This document shows positions 8,015 through 19,254 of a stretch of 21,405 nucleotides of DNA, piece after piece. The translations under genes and the position numbers were made by a program. Each line of letters starts with the position of its first letter. Positions within the stretch are counted from its first letter, which is position 1. This DNA is from Ectocarpus siliculosus (lineage: Eukaryota; Sar; Phaeophyceae; Ectocarpales; Ectocarpaceae). Under the pieces are notes generated by a model, which saw only the letters and a program-made list of their open reading frames with translations, was not told where the DNA came from and made no database searches. The stretch lies in the NCBI GenBank assembly GCA_000310025.1, contig FN649736.1, forward strand, positions 3,147,416 to 3,168,820, written 5' to 3'.

Positions 8015-11000
8015 TCAGCGGCCGTCGTAGTCATCTGGGCGGCACTCGGACCACCACTGGGAGTAAACAAACAAACAACGAAGAGAGCACGAAAGGACGA
8101 TAGTTGTTTTCGTGGATCATTTCCGTTTCGGTAGAGCGGGCGAGCCGAAATTATTTCGCAGGATAGGTAGGACATAGCGGCTCTTGGAGGGAGGCAGGGT
8201 TTCCTGCGGAAAAAATGCTCTGTTGCGTTTTTGTTGTGGGTTGTTGTTCACATATGAACCGCGTGAAGTGAATGAAGTAAGAATGTTGGAACACGAAGTA
8301 GAGAGAACGTATTGCTGGACGCTGTATCACATGCGCCACCCATTTAAGAATTCACACACACACTAATAAAAAAAACACACCCTCCAGATGGTCGATCTCC
8401 CTGCACATACGTACCACGTCCTTCTTGGTGCACGTTGAACCGGAGACACAGCAGGTAGGGCCGGTCCAGACGCCGTCGACGGCGCCCCCGCCAGCACCGC
8501 CGCACTGTCCCCACTCCTCGGCACACTCCGTGGGTTCTTCCGGGGTGTCGTCGGAGCTGCTGTCACCCGTCGGGCGGCACTCAGACCACCACTGTCGTGA
8601 CGGCACAAGAAAAGGCATGCGGACGCATATGGCATTATATTTCGTGTCTTCATGCGCAACAGGCAGTGTACGTGAGGGGACAAGAAAGGTGGTATGCACG
8701 AGCCACAGACACACAAGGGGGGCGACCCACTGCCCGATTGGAGAAAACGCTTTCATCGGTGGACCTATTCCCGCGGTGGGAAAGAGAAAAAAGCAAATTC
8801 GGATTGGCACGGAGAAAACAACGATGGAGCAGCGTTTGCTGCTGAAGCAACAGGCATTCTTGTAGGGAGAGAAGAAGAAGGCAGAGACAGGAACACGTGG
8901 AAAGATGGTTCCTTGACGTCAGCCACCATTCCCGCGGGGCACGGCAGCCGCGAAGACAAAGTAGCAGAAGCAAGCGGAGTTCCAGACCCAGTTTTCGTTT
9001 CGGTGTTCCAAGCTGCGCTCTCCCGGATGGAAAAAAGTGCCCAACGCTTGTTGACGCATCTCGAAGCCATCGTCTAGAAAAAAATGTGAGCCGCAACAAA
9101 GATGCGCACGTCGCGACGTTCACGCTCTTCGCGCGAAATGCTTACCTCGTCCTTGTAAGAGCAGGTGGTCCCAGACACGCAGCAGGTGGGGCCTGTCCAG
9201 ACACCATCCACAGCGCCCCCGCCGGCACCACCGCTGAAGAGGGAAGCATAAAAAGTTGTACAAAAAAATAGGCGGTTGACGCGAAAAACAACATGGTGAA
9301 AGCGCCGGCATCAGGCAGGAGCAGTCCTGCCTTTCGCGATGACGGCGTCATGGTTCTGCTTCTACATCCAAGAGAGGGGTTGGGTGTGTGTGTCTATGAC
9401 GATAGAGAGAGAATGATCCTATCCTTGTTTTTCGAGGAGAAAAGGACCGGCCTGCTTTGCCGCCATACTCCCAAACCGGTTCCTGTCGACCATCTCATCA
9501 TCGGCGAAAGACCATCGAAAACAAGAACGGGCTACCTATATCTGGGACCACTCTTTGTTGCTGGTACGTGTGACTTAGCCAACAAGCTTACACATGCATG
9601 GACGCATAACAAACAAACGAGCGACCGAATCCTTCAAAACTCACCACTGTCCCCATTCCTCGGCACACTCTGTTGTTCGCGTTGTTGCCGTGGAAGGGAG
9701 TTCCAAAAACGAGCGGCGCACCAAGAAGCGGTCGATGGGTGGCGGATGGTCAGGTATTATGCGGAGATTCCAGAGGTCCGTCGTGCTCTTGAAACGGTGA
9801 ACGCACGTACATCAGTATTCGTAACATATTGAAGTGCAAGGAGGGAGTTGACTACGGTTTTGTAGTATCTTGTGCTTGGTATTCGGGAGGACTTGCATAG
9901 GATTACTACTCGACTTCACGAGAGTTCCCAAATATCTTCCATCGCTGGGTGGTGGGTGGCAAGCGTCCTTCTCGCGCGTGTACGAACTCCACTCAAACGA
10001 TCGACAGCCCTAGTGGTCCTTTAAAGACCAGGGTATGTGCCAAATGATAAACCCGGCCTTGTAGCAGGTGCCCTCAGGACGTAGACTATATCGGTTAGTT
10101 CAGCAGTGGAAGCTTCATTCCGTAACCTATCGTGTGACAAGGTGTGTGACACGCGGTGTTACCGGCCTCGTCACACCGACGAATAGAGAGGATCACCAGT
10201 CGTGTACAGCACGGCGCGACAATAACCATGAATCTATGTCTATACGAACTTTGGCCTCTGCACAAACAACTGTGCGATCAACAACAATAACAACAGGAAG
10301 CTTCAAAGGGCCGGAGTTCGTGACCCAATCCGGCCGCCCCCCCCTCTGCCCCTCACCGGTTGGCTCGTTAACCGGGGGAATGGTCTCCACCGAGGGGGTT
10401 GGGCTCGGCGGCGTCGCATCTGGAGGGAATGCAAGCAGAGGGTGGACCACCGGGCGTGCATGACTATCAGAGTGATGAGGCATCCGGCACAGCCTTTCTC
10501 CTGATGGCCGCTGAGATGGTAGTCTCACAACCCAACGGAGAAGAGCGTCAGAGCAAGGACGATGGGTATATATGGGTAGCAGAACCAGGGGAGTGGCACT
10601 GACCGCTCTAGGCTAGACGCGAGGTTGGATCTCTGCTCTCGTTTCCCTGCCACAGCAAGTCTTATCACGGGCGATGGACGTCTTGGCGGGACGGGAGGGT
10701 GGTATGCACATCAACAAAGAGTAAGAGTGTTGATTCGAAATACTCTGCGAGTTGATGTGAGGAGCCGGAAAATCGGCGGCGCATGGTTGGCTCTTGTGTG
10801 AATGACCGCATGGACCACATTCGTAGTACGGCAAGAAACATGGCGTGTGGTCATCATCTTCTGTCCCGAGCGATTCCAACCGCACACAACAACAGCAGAA
10901 CTACATACAGACACCAGCACCCGCAAGACATAAATCCGTACATGCACCCCCCGCCCCCCGAACCTGTACCGAGCGCTACATACTCGCTCACCGCGCGTGA

Positions 11001-13044
11001 TGCTAAAGTCGGAGCACGCCCAGAACTCCTCGGGGTAGTAGCCCCCCTGCCCGCACGCCTCCCGGGTGGTGTCCACCCAGTCTTCCTTGTTGGGGGCGCA
11101 GGCGCTAGGCCACGAGGGAGGGTTGAACTCTTCGTACCCGATGTGGTGGCAAGTGTTCCCGGTGTCTTTGTTGCCGACATTACATGTTATTCATTCGATA
11201 CATACATAGCATTGACGCGCGAAGTGTGTGTGGGGAGGGTAAGACGTAAGCAATGACGTGTGTATGAGGATGTCAAGGAAACCTGGTTCGTGTGATGACG
11301 CGCAGAAAAGGAGATACACGACGCGTGGGCGAAATGCACTGCAGTACTCCTGCGGTTGCTTTGAATTTTGTCGCCAACGCGTTTTTTGTTATGCATGTTC
11401 TAGTTTCGTATCTGGCAGCTGCTGCCAACGTGCACCACACCCTCAATCTGATGCTCGACACAGAAACACCCGGTTCGGTCCTTGCGTATGGCGGTAGCAA
11501 CGTACGCCGTCGACGGTCGGGGAACTCGTGGTTGCAACGGCGGTTCGATGTCGTATCCACGTGCGTACCGAACCTACTCACGATAGACAGGGTGGTCGAG
11601 TCATTGTCAGGGGGTCGTGCAATTAGAGTACACTTCACGAATGTTGTGTGTGATGTGAGCTTGAACAGCACTAAACTGGCAACTCGATGAACCCCACCAC
11701 CACACACACCAGCAAGACTATCAACAACAACAACAACAACGAAAACTACAACGACGACGACAACGACAACAACGACAACAACAACAACAAACAACAACAA
11801 CAACGACAAACAACAACAACCAAACGTCCCGACTCACGGTACACCATCTGCAGGATGCAGTGCGAGCACTCGATGTCCGGCAGCACGTAGCGCATCTTCA
11901 TGTTCTCGCCGGAGATGGCGTGCAGGGGCTTGGTCTGGTCCACCTCGCCCGTCTGCCCGCGGCAAGTCGGGTCGCAATAGTAGCGCCCCGGGAAGTTGGG
12001 ATCGATTGGACTGTTGTCATCGTCTCCTTCCGCGCGCGTGAGTGGGTATTCGTTGAAGCACTCTTGGGTGGGGATACCGTCGGGATCGTTGTCGGCGTTG
12101 CAAATGAAGAACTCGAGGTGACCCTGCAACAAGTATGAATCGGGGCGGGGGGGTTGCTCATGTCAACGCAGGCCATAGTCATTTGACCTTTGACCACGCG
12201 TCCTCGAGAGGACGGAGCATGTCGGGAGGGGGAGGGGGGGGGGGGTGAACACACGCCGTACACGTTTGGCCTTTGACCTCGCATTCCTGCATTGCCGGGG
12301 CAGTGCGATGTGCCAGGTTTCCGTCGGCCCGTGCCATTGATCGGGAGAGGGTCGGGGGGGTTATTCCTGGCCTAATAGCGCTGCCTGCACGAGGAATCCG
12401 GACCAGACCAAACGGAACAGAAACAAACACGAATGGCCACTCTCTTGTCCGTGTCCGAGACAAGTGAGTCCTCCAAAGTATAGTTGTCAGCGTGTGGCGA
12501 AAACAATAACCGGTGGCAAGGGCGAACGGGTGGTTTCTTGTAACGAAGTTCATACACACACCAAGAAGAACCTGAGAAAGGAAGTTTTTGCAGATGTTCG
12601 GCTTGCATCCGGAATGAAACCACGAGACGAAATATTGCATCGAAGTTCCTAGCGTGGCGGTCGGCGCAGGCGGACGGTTTCGCGCAGGGGGCTTGCTCAA
12701 CTGCTCACCGTTTTCGGCTCGAGCGCATATTTCCGCGCCAGAGGGTATCGCGCAAAACGGCACATGCGGACAATACATACGTGGCCAATACTTGCGACTC
12801 CGGAGTCTCCCCCTACATACGGCAGGTGTTGGGTTTGAGGTCAAGCTAAGGTACTGCCTTTGAGTGTGATTCTTTCTTACCCAGTGGTGGGCGTTCATGA
12901 CGATGACAAACTCGAGCACCTGCCCGCTCCGGTACGTGGCCAGGGGTTCCCAGTTGCTGCTGGCCGTGCTGTACGTGTTGCTGCCCGCAGGTTTGGTCTG
13001 CCAGCAAACAGGTGCAGAGTCAGCCTTTAATTCTCTCTCTCCCT

Positions 13045-13076
<32 letters not shown>

Positions 13077-15356
13077 GTTATCTCTTTTTGTCTCCGTGCG
13101 TGTAGAAGTGGAGAGCTAAATGTATGTGCACCATCACAACTGTCACCAACGCGTGAACACGCTGTCCCACAAAGTCGCTACACGCCTGCGCCACATTTCA
13201 AGCTACCGCCTCAGCAGCTCATCACACGGTACCAAAGTGTGCATAAACGCGATGATGCTGATTGGGCCGGGCCGGGGGGGGGCGAGGGCGTCGGTTTAGG
13301 TTTTACGATCCCCTCTTCCCCGCCTCGTCCGTGATACCACACAATACTCTTGTTTTCTGCATACGATGCAACCTGCTCAAACAACCTGGCTTGTACATAC
13401 GCGAAACGGGTGGGGTATTTTTTACGCAACGACTCAAAGGTAGAGGTCGTCACGCGGGGCGCTGGTTCAGTCGATAGATAACGGAGGGCGCTAGAATACT
13501 AATCCTACCGCCCAGCTTCGCGAAAATATCACAATGAGCACACGACAACCCCCGCTTCCTACTGCCAGAAAACAATCCAGGAAAACAAGCAGTGCCTGGT
13601 ACGGGTACGAACAGCTGCTCGACGGGAGAAACGACCACCAGAAAAAGACAGTTGAGCCGTGGGTGCACCCGCGCGTTTTTCATTCACCACATGCATACCT
13701 GCTCGGGATCGCCGCACACGCCGTGGCGGACGGCGACCTCGTTGGGCTCGAGGTAGTTACCGTTCGGGGCCAGCGGGACGAAGGCCAGCGGGAACTCGCT
13801 CCCCCCGCCGTGGCTTTCGAGCACGTCCGGGTCCATGAGCTCAATCCCCCGCGCCTTTGTCCCTGCGGATCCATGGGCGTTATAGCAGTGGGGGCATCCG
13901 TCGAAGTTCGGGTCGTCCCTGAGGTGGAGCAAAAGAACGTTACGGCCGCGCGAGCGTTTTTCCGGGGTAGGGGGGGGTGCGCGTTGAGTGTGGCAACTTC
14001 GGGTTCCGCACATCTACCTACCACAACGCTTCGCTTTGTCATGCCGCCGCTTCACCCCGCGGTCGAAAGGAACAGACCAGCACTATCCAACGCGCGCCGC
14101 ATGGTGAGCGCAGGCCAAGGTCTAAACCTAGCAGAAAGGCCATATCTGGCGAGCCTTTGCGACCCCCGTCATGATTGCTAGAGAGGCCAATTAACCAACG
14201 TCTGTCAATCAACGCTAAAGTCAATGTTCTGGATCGACAGCAGATTATCATAGTAGGACGTTGTTAACAGAACACATGCGTCCAGCGAAACTAACATATT
14301 GTTATTTATGTAGTTCGCTGAAAGTTAGAGGATTCTTGGCCCATGGGCAGAGATGGTTTTCGTGTTCTGCTCTTGAAAGATTTTTTTTGTGGAAGAACGA
14401 CAGAGATGAAACGTTTCTTTGCTGTCCCTTCGCCTACCTACCGGATTATGCTTTTCCGTTTTGTAGCTTCGAGTTCAAACAACCACCGTATCGCGCGTCA
14501 GTGAGTTCGATTTCTTGAGGGAACACGCTGTCCGTCCCACTCAAGAAAGCAGGTTTAGGCTTGTCTACGCTACATTTTCTCACAAAGAGGTATTTGCATG
14601 GCATTTGGGACGTTCTAACTTCTAACTTTGTATGGGATCGTCTATGCTGTAGTCAATCGCGAAGTTGTTGCAGCAAGATCGGTCTATGTAAGTAATGTCT
14701 CGGTTGGGTTGCCGTTCACAAGTACGAGTGCATTTGAGCGAACTTTCTGCAAGGGACGGAGCACAGACGGCAAGCCTTTTCAACGCGCGAGCCAAGAGCG
14801 GTACATGTACATGTAGTTCTCTCGACGTTCGCTTTTGTTTGTACCGTCTGAGAACGAACGGTGGGGAAATTGATGAGGAGACGGTGGGGAGCACTGTTGG
14901 GCGATGTCCACAATATATCTTCGCCAGGCCCCGGAAGTAAAGCACACCCTCACACGGTTGGTCATGCATGGCTGTTGCATGTGCGCGGGAATAATCCCGT
15001 CCGCCTGCACACAGATTGTCGAAGAGATCCACACACACACGAATTTCAATTTTACACACATGAACAGCGGCAAAATGCCGATCGTCGAGTCCCTCCTTCC
15101 GATCTATATTGCGGGACCGCATGTACATGTCAACCCTAACCCTATGTAGCAGTAGCAGCTACGGTAGAGTAGCCAACCTTTCAACAACCACACAGCCTCT
15201 CTCATCGATCGCGACTCCTCCATGACGCTCTCGGACTTACTTGTCGAGGAAGGACTCGCTGTTCGCAAAGGACCGCGACATGGGGTATAGCTCGTAGATG
15301 TGGCCCTGGGCCTTGCGCAGAGCCAGGGCCAGTACAACGGTGCAGACGCGAACCAT
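8015..15356 (-). CDS. Secreted AA15-like lytic polysaccharide monooxygenase with two C-terminal CBM1 modules
   Basis: Ten minus-strand exons with GT-AG introns join in frame to 435 residues: 15241-15356, 13699-13918, 12881-12997, 11838-12123, 10992-11165, 10357-10419, 9645-9669, 9146-9233, 8415-8591 and 8015-8056 (stop). Residues 1-18 are a signal peptide ending AQG, leaving His19 as the mature N-terminus, the first arm of the copper histidine brace. Residues 19-304 form an LPMO_10/AA15-like domain: CPHCYNAHG, RHGVCGDPEQ, TYRSGQVLEF, NAHHW-GHLEFFIC (His150 as likely second ligand), CSHCILQMVYHTGN and EEFWACSDF (aromatic axial residue near Phe294). A Pro/Thr linker (about 305-325) leads to CBM1 modules at 327-368 and 386-427. 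Each has six cysteines, WGQCGG, WTGPTCC and WWSEC, supplying the three aromatic binding residues. The enzyme should oxidatively cut crystalline cellulose or chitin outside the cell; which substrate is unknown. Met at 15356 was chosen because it precedes the signal peptide, although the frame is open further upstream. Basic residues near the cleavage site are unusual. Confidence 0.92.
9645..9669 (-). other. 25-base microexon (exon 7) of the LPMO gene
   Basis: The sequence from an AACAG acceptor to a GTGAGT donor encodes only the start of the first CBM1, CAEEWGQ plus split codons at both ends (phase 1 in, phase 2 out). It is supported by near identity with the matching part of the second CBM1 in exon 9 (ECAEEWGQC). 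It also supplies exactly the phases needed to join exons 6 and 8. Automated gene finders are likely to miss it. Confidence 0.85.
11722..11820. repeat. Imperfect CAA/CGA trinucleotide microsatellite in LPMO intron 4
   Basis: CAA, CGA and AAC units run for about 100 bases and end just downstream (on the minus strand) of the exon 4 splice donor at 11832-11837. On the minus strand it is a GTT/TTG-rich intron start. Long poly-Val or poly-Asn reading frames here are artefacts of the repeat. Confidence 0.9.
12142..12300 (+). repeat. Two degenerate G-tract-headed repeat units in LPMO intron 3
   Basis: Two successive units each consist of a G-run, about 35 bases of variable sequence, and TTTGACC(T/C)... 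followed by GCGTCC or GCATTCC (near 12150-12205 and 12232-12296). The second resembles the start of the dispersed repeat at 4573 and 16533: G-run, CCGTA..CGT, TTGACCTCGCAT.CCT.CA, GCCGGG. They look like divergent partial relatives of that family. Confidence 0.45.
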
Positions 15357-15505
15357 GATCTGAAATTGGCTGTCGGAGCTGCCGGCCGCACGCCCGTGTG
15401 AGAGGGCAGTGTTTTGGCGGCAACGCTCGTCAAAGGTGCGGCGTGTGTGCCACTGATTGCAGCGCCGAGTACCATGGCACAACTCTCGTGCCAACGGAAC
15501 TACTG
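12352..15505 (-). repeat. Right copy of the tandem duplication carrying the LPMO 5' half
   Basis: The block is homologous to 400-3755 in direct orientation, covering exons 1-3, introns 1-2, most of intron 3 and about 150 bases upstream of the start codon. Homology fades at a G-run near 12354 on the left and just past AACTACTG near 15505 on the right. It contains a CT-rich microsatellite at about 13033-13077, which is far shorter in the left copy. Confidence 0.85.
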
Positions 15506-15541
15506 TAATAGTGGATTGGTTCTTCCGCGTTTTGTTCTCTT

Positions 15542-15549
15542 CTTATATA
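15542..15549 (-). promoter_or_regulatory. Possible TATA box of the complete LPMO gene
   Basis: TATATAAG on the minus strand lies about 190 bases upstream of the start codon, just outside the duplicated block. It could set a start site with a 5' UTR of roughly 160 bases. There is no other support, and AT-rich matches occur by chance. The left copy has no counterpart because homology ends before this point. Confidence 0.3.
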
Positions 15550-15556
15550 ACATACA

Positions 15557-16260
15557 TTGGATGACGAATGCATGCAAACAGCCAACACGCTGCTGACAGA
15601 GAAATCCGAACAAAAGATTCTAAAACTTACACACCTTGATTCTTCTACGTACGGACGCCCAACCTCTTCACAGGAAGCTAGCTACCCCCCCGCTTGGTGA
15701 TTCAAGGGAAGTGGGGAGGAGTTTCTGACGAGCGGTACCCATTCTTTCATAAAAAATATGAAAGCGGATCTTGCAAGGTTTAATTCCACTGCTGTTCCGA
15801 ATTTCCCAACGGCAACAATGTTCCCGCTTGTGATCTGTATGCATCAAAATACTCAAGAAGTCGTAGAATAGCATGACCCACCGAAAAGTGGTGTGAATGT
15901 ACGTACAAGTACTACCATCTCGGTTGCAAAGAACTTCAAAGTAGTATCAAAACATCGATCAGGTATTCGTCCATCCCAAAATAATGCCCGTGTTTGCCAT
16001 CGGGGTTGGGTTGGGTTGGGTTTTCGTCGCTTTGCAGCGATGTTGCACTTCGTGAGCTCGGCAACCAGGTGGCCGCTTCTGTTTTTTACCTTTGATTTTT
16101 TTTTTTTGCTAGCCATGAATGGTGGTCGAGTTGGTCGAGTAGGTTATATGTTGTGGGGGGTCGAGAACCCTCACTCCGCGCATAGGGGATATTCACACCG
16201 CGTTGTGTTAAAAATGGTAAAGCATCCTCGAGGCAGTTGCATAGTGCTTATTTTATAACT
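15557..16260. other. Intergenic stretch with a G-quadruplex motif, no gene recognised
   Basis: GGGGTTGGGTTGGGTTGGG at 16002-16020 has four G-runs with two-base loops, a canonical quadruplex pattern resembling telomere repeats but only four units long. The plus-strand frame at 15893-16258 crosses this motif and a T-run at 16098-16107; it has no domain features. Confidence 0.4.
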
Positions 16261-16533
16261 GTCCCTGGAAGTGAAAGCACCAGAAAATAAATTAAGTCAT
16301 ACGCAGCTGTCATCCGACGCAAGGAAGTAAGCACAACAAGATGCCGAACACCCTTAGCAGGATGCGGCGCACCCTTCATGCGACTCGCTGAATACCTCAC
16401 GGCGCTTCGCGCTTGGTGATGTGAGAGCCTGGTCTAGTGAGAACCCGGCGTGCTCCGTCCCGGCTTTGTAGGGATGCGAGGTCAATGGTCTATAACGACT
16501 ACGGCATGCACGACTATGAGTACCCCCCCCCCC
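16261..16533 (-). repeat. Dispersed G-tract-headed repeat, copy 2 (inverted relative to copy 1)
   Basis: On the minus strand this begins with 11 G (C-run at 16523-16533) and runs to TTTCACTTCCAGGGAC. It matches 4573-4848 with substitutions and few indels. The frame shared with copy 1 ends GCAASC and stop in both copies. Confidence 0.7.
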
Positions 16534-18020
16534 TTTAGAGAAAGGATTCAATATACATCCAGATCGGTTCAGGTGATGGCGCGGAATCTACCGTCACCAA
16601 CACCGTACGCACCCTTGAAGGGCACTTGTGTCGGGTGAACTACACACATCAAGTGCAGACAAGGTACTACAGTACGATTTTTGATGTTTTTTAGGCCGTC
16701 GAACGATACTGACTGCAGTTAGCAACACATGTGCCCCTAATATCCCCCCCAACAATGCGGCCCTGAATGGAAGCCACACAGCAACATGAGAGAGCAAGGA
16801 GAAGAACAAAACAACTACGCATATGTACACACAGATCCAACTACCGATTCGGTACTCTCAAGACTCAATTCTTCAGACACAGACGTGAGGATACACTGCG
16901 TTTCAGACTCAGACAACGCTCAGGCTCAATCGGCAAGTGAATTCGCACACAAGTGGCGGCGTGATGGCAACATATAACAACCCTGATGGTTGTTTCAAGT
17001 CTGAACAAGTACGGGATGAGCGGTGAGAGGTGCCCTAAAAATCAACATTTTATGTATGATAGCAACACGGAGGTGACAATGGCCAGGGTACACTGGAATG
17101 GACGTACGTACAAAGATATCCCCCCACACGCAAACAAACAACGCACGGCAAGGAAATCAATCATCAATGGCGAGAGAGCCTTCATGTCACAACAACGCTA
17201 AAACTACGTGTTTCCTCCTTTTCCGCTGTCCCAACCGATTCAGTGCCGCCCCAGCCAACAACACGTCTCCAAGACGTTCTTCGTGATGCCTTCATACCCA
17301 CAAAGAGCATCCCACTATCATGACACAACACATGGGAAAGCTGCAGGGACAAAAACAAACCAATCGCGTTTGGCACATCAATCGCGCTCGGCGGTTTGGT
17401 TGATGGGCCCGCCTCGCCAGCGCTGGCTTCCACGGCTGTTGCAACAGCACTACAACGGGACAAAAAAAGAATTAACAGAAAAACCGGAGCGTACAGGCAC
17501 ACTCGCGCGTAAAATCGAAACGAAAAGGTGAACAATAATCGCCGCTGAACCTATTATACAACCGCCGCGACGAGTCTCGCCGCGACGGGCCATTACACCA
17601 TCACCGCCCTGCTTATCTTCGTCACATGTGCCCTAGGGGACAGACAGCCGAGGAGGCGGGGGCAGCACGCGCCCACATACCGCGCGCTGCTTGCTGGTCA
17701 TGCTATCATACATGCTGAAAAACACATCAATCTTCCGGCGAACTACATGCGAAAACAGCAGCAAGGAAAGCCAGTCGTTGCGAGAAAACAACTCTCCCTT
17801 TTTCCAGCACACACACCCGTGGGTACCATTTTGTCGTGCACAAAAACACCACCCTTTTCGACAACTGCAGGGGGAGAGCATCCATCAACACTCAGGCAGG
17901 CGACGCACACGCTGCTGCTGGCGCATCTGGGCTCTCGCTCCCTCCCCCTACCGGCAACGTCAAGGAGGCGAACCGAAACCAAGCGTCGCTACAGCGGCAA
18001 CTATCATAGCTACACTGGAG
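16534..18020. other. Intergenic stretch between the lipid synthase and LPMO genes, no gene recognised
   Basis: This should contain the 3' UTR of the lipid synthase and possibly distal promoter sequence of the LPMO gene. A minus-strand frame at 17182-17535 starts with a hydrophobic, signal-like segment (LLILFLSRCSAVATAV) but has no recognisable domain and no splice support. I leave it uncalled. Confidence 0.4.
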
Positions 18021-19190
18021 TCACGGGCGCTTGGCCATGGTGTACGCGAGAAGGTCTTGCTCCCGTATCTCGTCCGACTCGAGCCACTCCATCACCAAAA
18101 CGTTCTTCCGCAGCAAGTCGTGCAGCGCCCAGTCGTGGTAGAAGGAGAAGGTGCTTCTCATTTATTTATTTTACGTTGAACCAGGTTAGAGACGTAACAC
18201 CGACAACAACACGCAGCGGCAGGGAGAGGGGGGAGTATCGCGTTAAGGCGGCGTTGGAAGTGGTAGGGCTGGCAACTACAGCAGCGAAATGAGAGGCGAT
18301 GGCTAGGTACACGACGTGACGTGACCCACGTCGCGACACCCACCAGATGACGTGCGTATGCACAGTCCCCCAAAACAAAAACACAAGATATAGACGCTGC
18401 AAGCACGATCACAGCACGTGCTAGGTCCGAAAGGAGGCAAGGAGATCAGAGCGCGCGCTGAGTTCACTTCCCCACGGCAAGGTACCCCTTCAAGTGCTGA
18501 CTACGCACGCCACCCACTCCACTGCAAGTGCAGCCCGGCTACGCTTCCTACCCCCAAGCGGGGTCACTGTCAACGCAAGAGCGACCTTTCGCGAACCCAG
18601 TCTCCCAGAGCAAACATAACCCAAAAAACGACCTAGGACATATTACAGATTGCGCCGAAGCACTTCGTGTCGGCCTTTCTAGGGATGCAGCAGCATGGAG
18701 CAAATGAAGAACTGCGCACAGCCTTTTCGCGTGAGCACGACCACGCCGCCCCTCCCCATCCCCCCCCCCCTTCTCCGCCTAAAAAACAAAATCACCCGCT
18801 CACGAGCCTTGCATGAGAACAAAAACCACGCTCCCCCACGGCCACAACAAAAAAAAAAAAAACTCTCACCAGAAGGTAACGAGAACAGCCAGCAGAACGT
18901 CCAGCGTGTAGTGCAGCTTGGACCCGATGATCACCAGGGCCCCCAGGGCCACGTACGCGTAGACCGCCCGTCTCACCGCCGACAAGACGCCTTCGGACAG
19001 GTGGAAACCCCTTAGGAGGACCTTCGTCTGGAGCTCCGAGGCGCGGCAGTACCTCCGGAAGGTCATCGCCACCATCACCAGGCAGGTCGTGTGCCCCGAG
19101 AAGACCATGTCGCCGCTGGTGGTTTGTTTTTAACGAAAGGCCGCGACGGGGTGAGACAGTAGTAGCAGGGGAAGTTGTAACAACAACAAC

Positions 19191-19254
<64 letters not shown>

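Noticed and set aside
10085-10125. tRNA-like A-box (GGTTAGTTCAGCAGTGG)
   Set aside because: No B-box at a suitable distance and no acceptor stem; it lies inside an LPMO intron.
11273-11809. Long minus-strand open frame with poly-Val run
   Set aside because: It reads through the GTT microsatellite and the intron; it is out of frame with the LPMO exon next to it and has no domain.
13534-14181. Plus-strand open frame of 215 codons
   Set aside because: It is the antisense shadow of LPMO exon 2 and its flanking introns; the minus strand has motifs, splice sites and a paralogue.
15237-15494. Upstream in-frame Met for the LPMO gene at 15494
   Set aside because: Starting there would bury the signal peptide after 46 polar residues. 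The aligned left copy supports the internal Met.
17182-17535. Minus-strand frame with a signal-peptide-like start
   Set aside because: No recognisable domain, no homologous copy in the window and no splice continuation; insufficient to call a gene.
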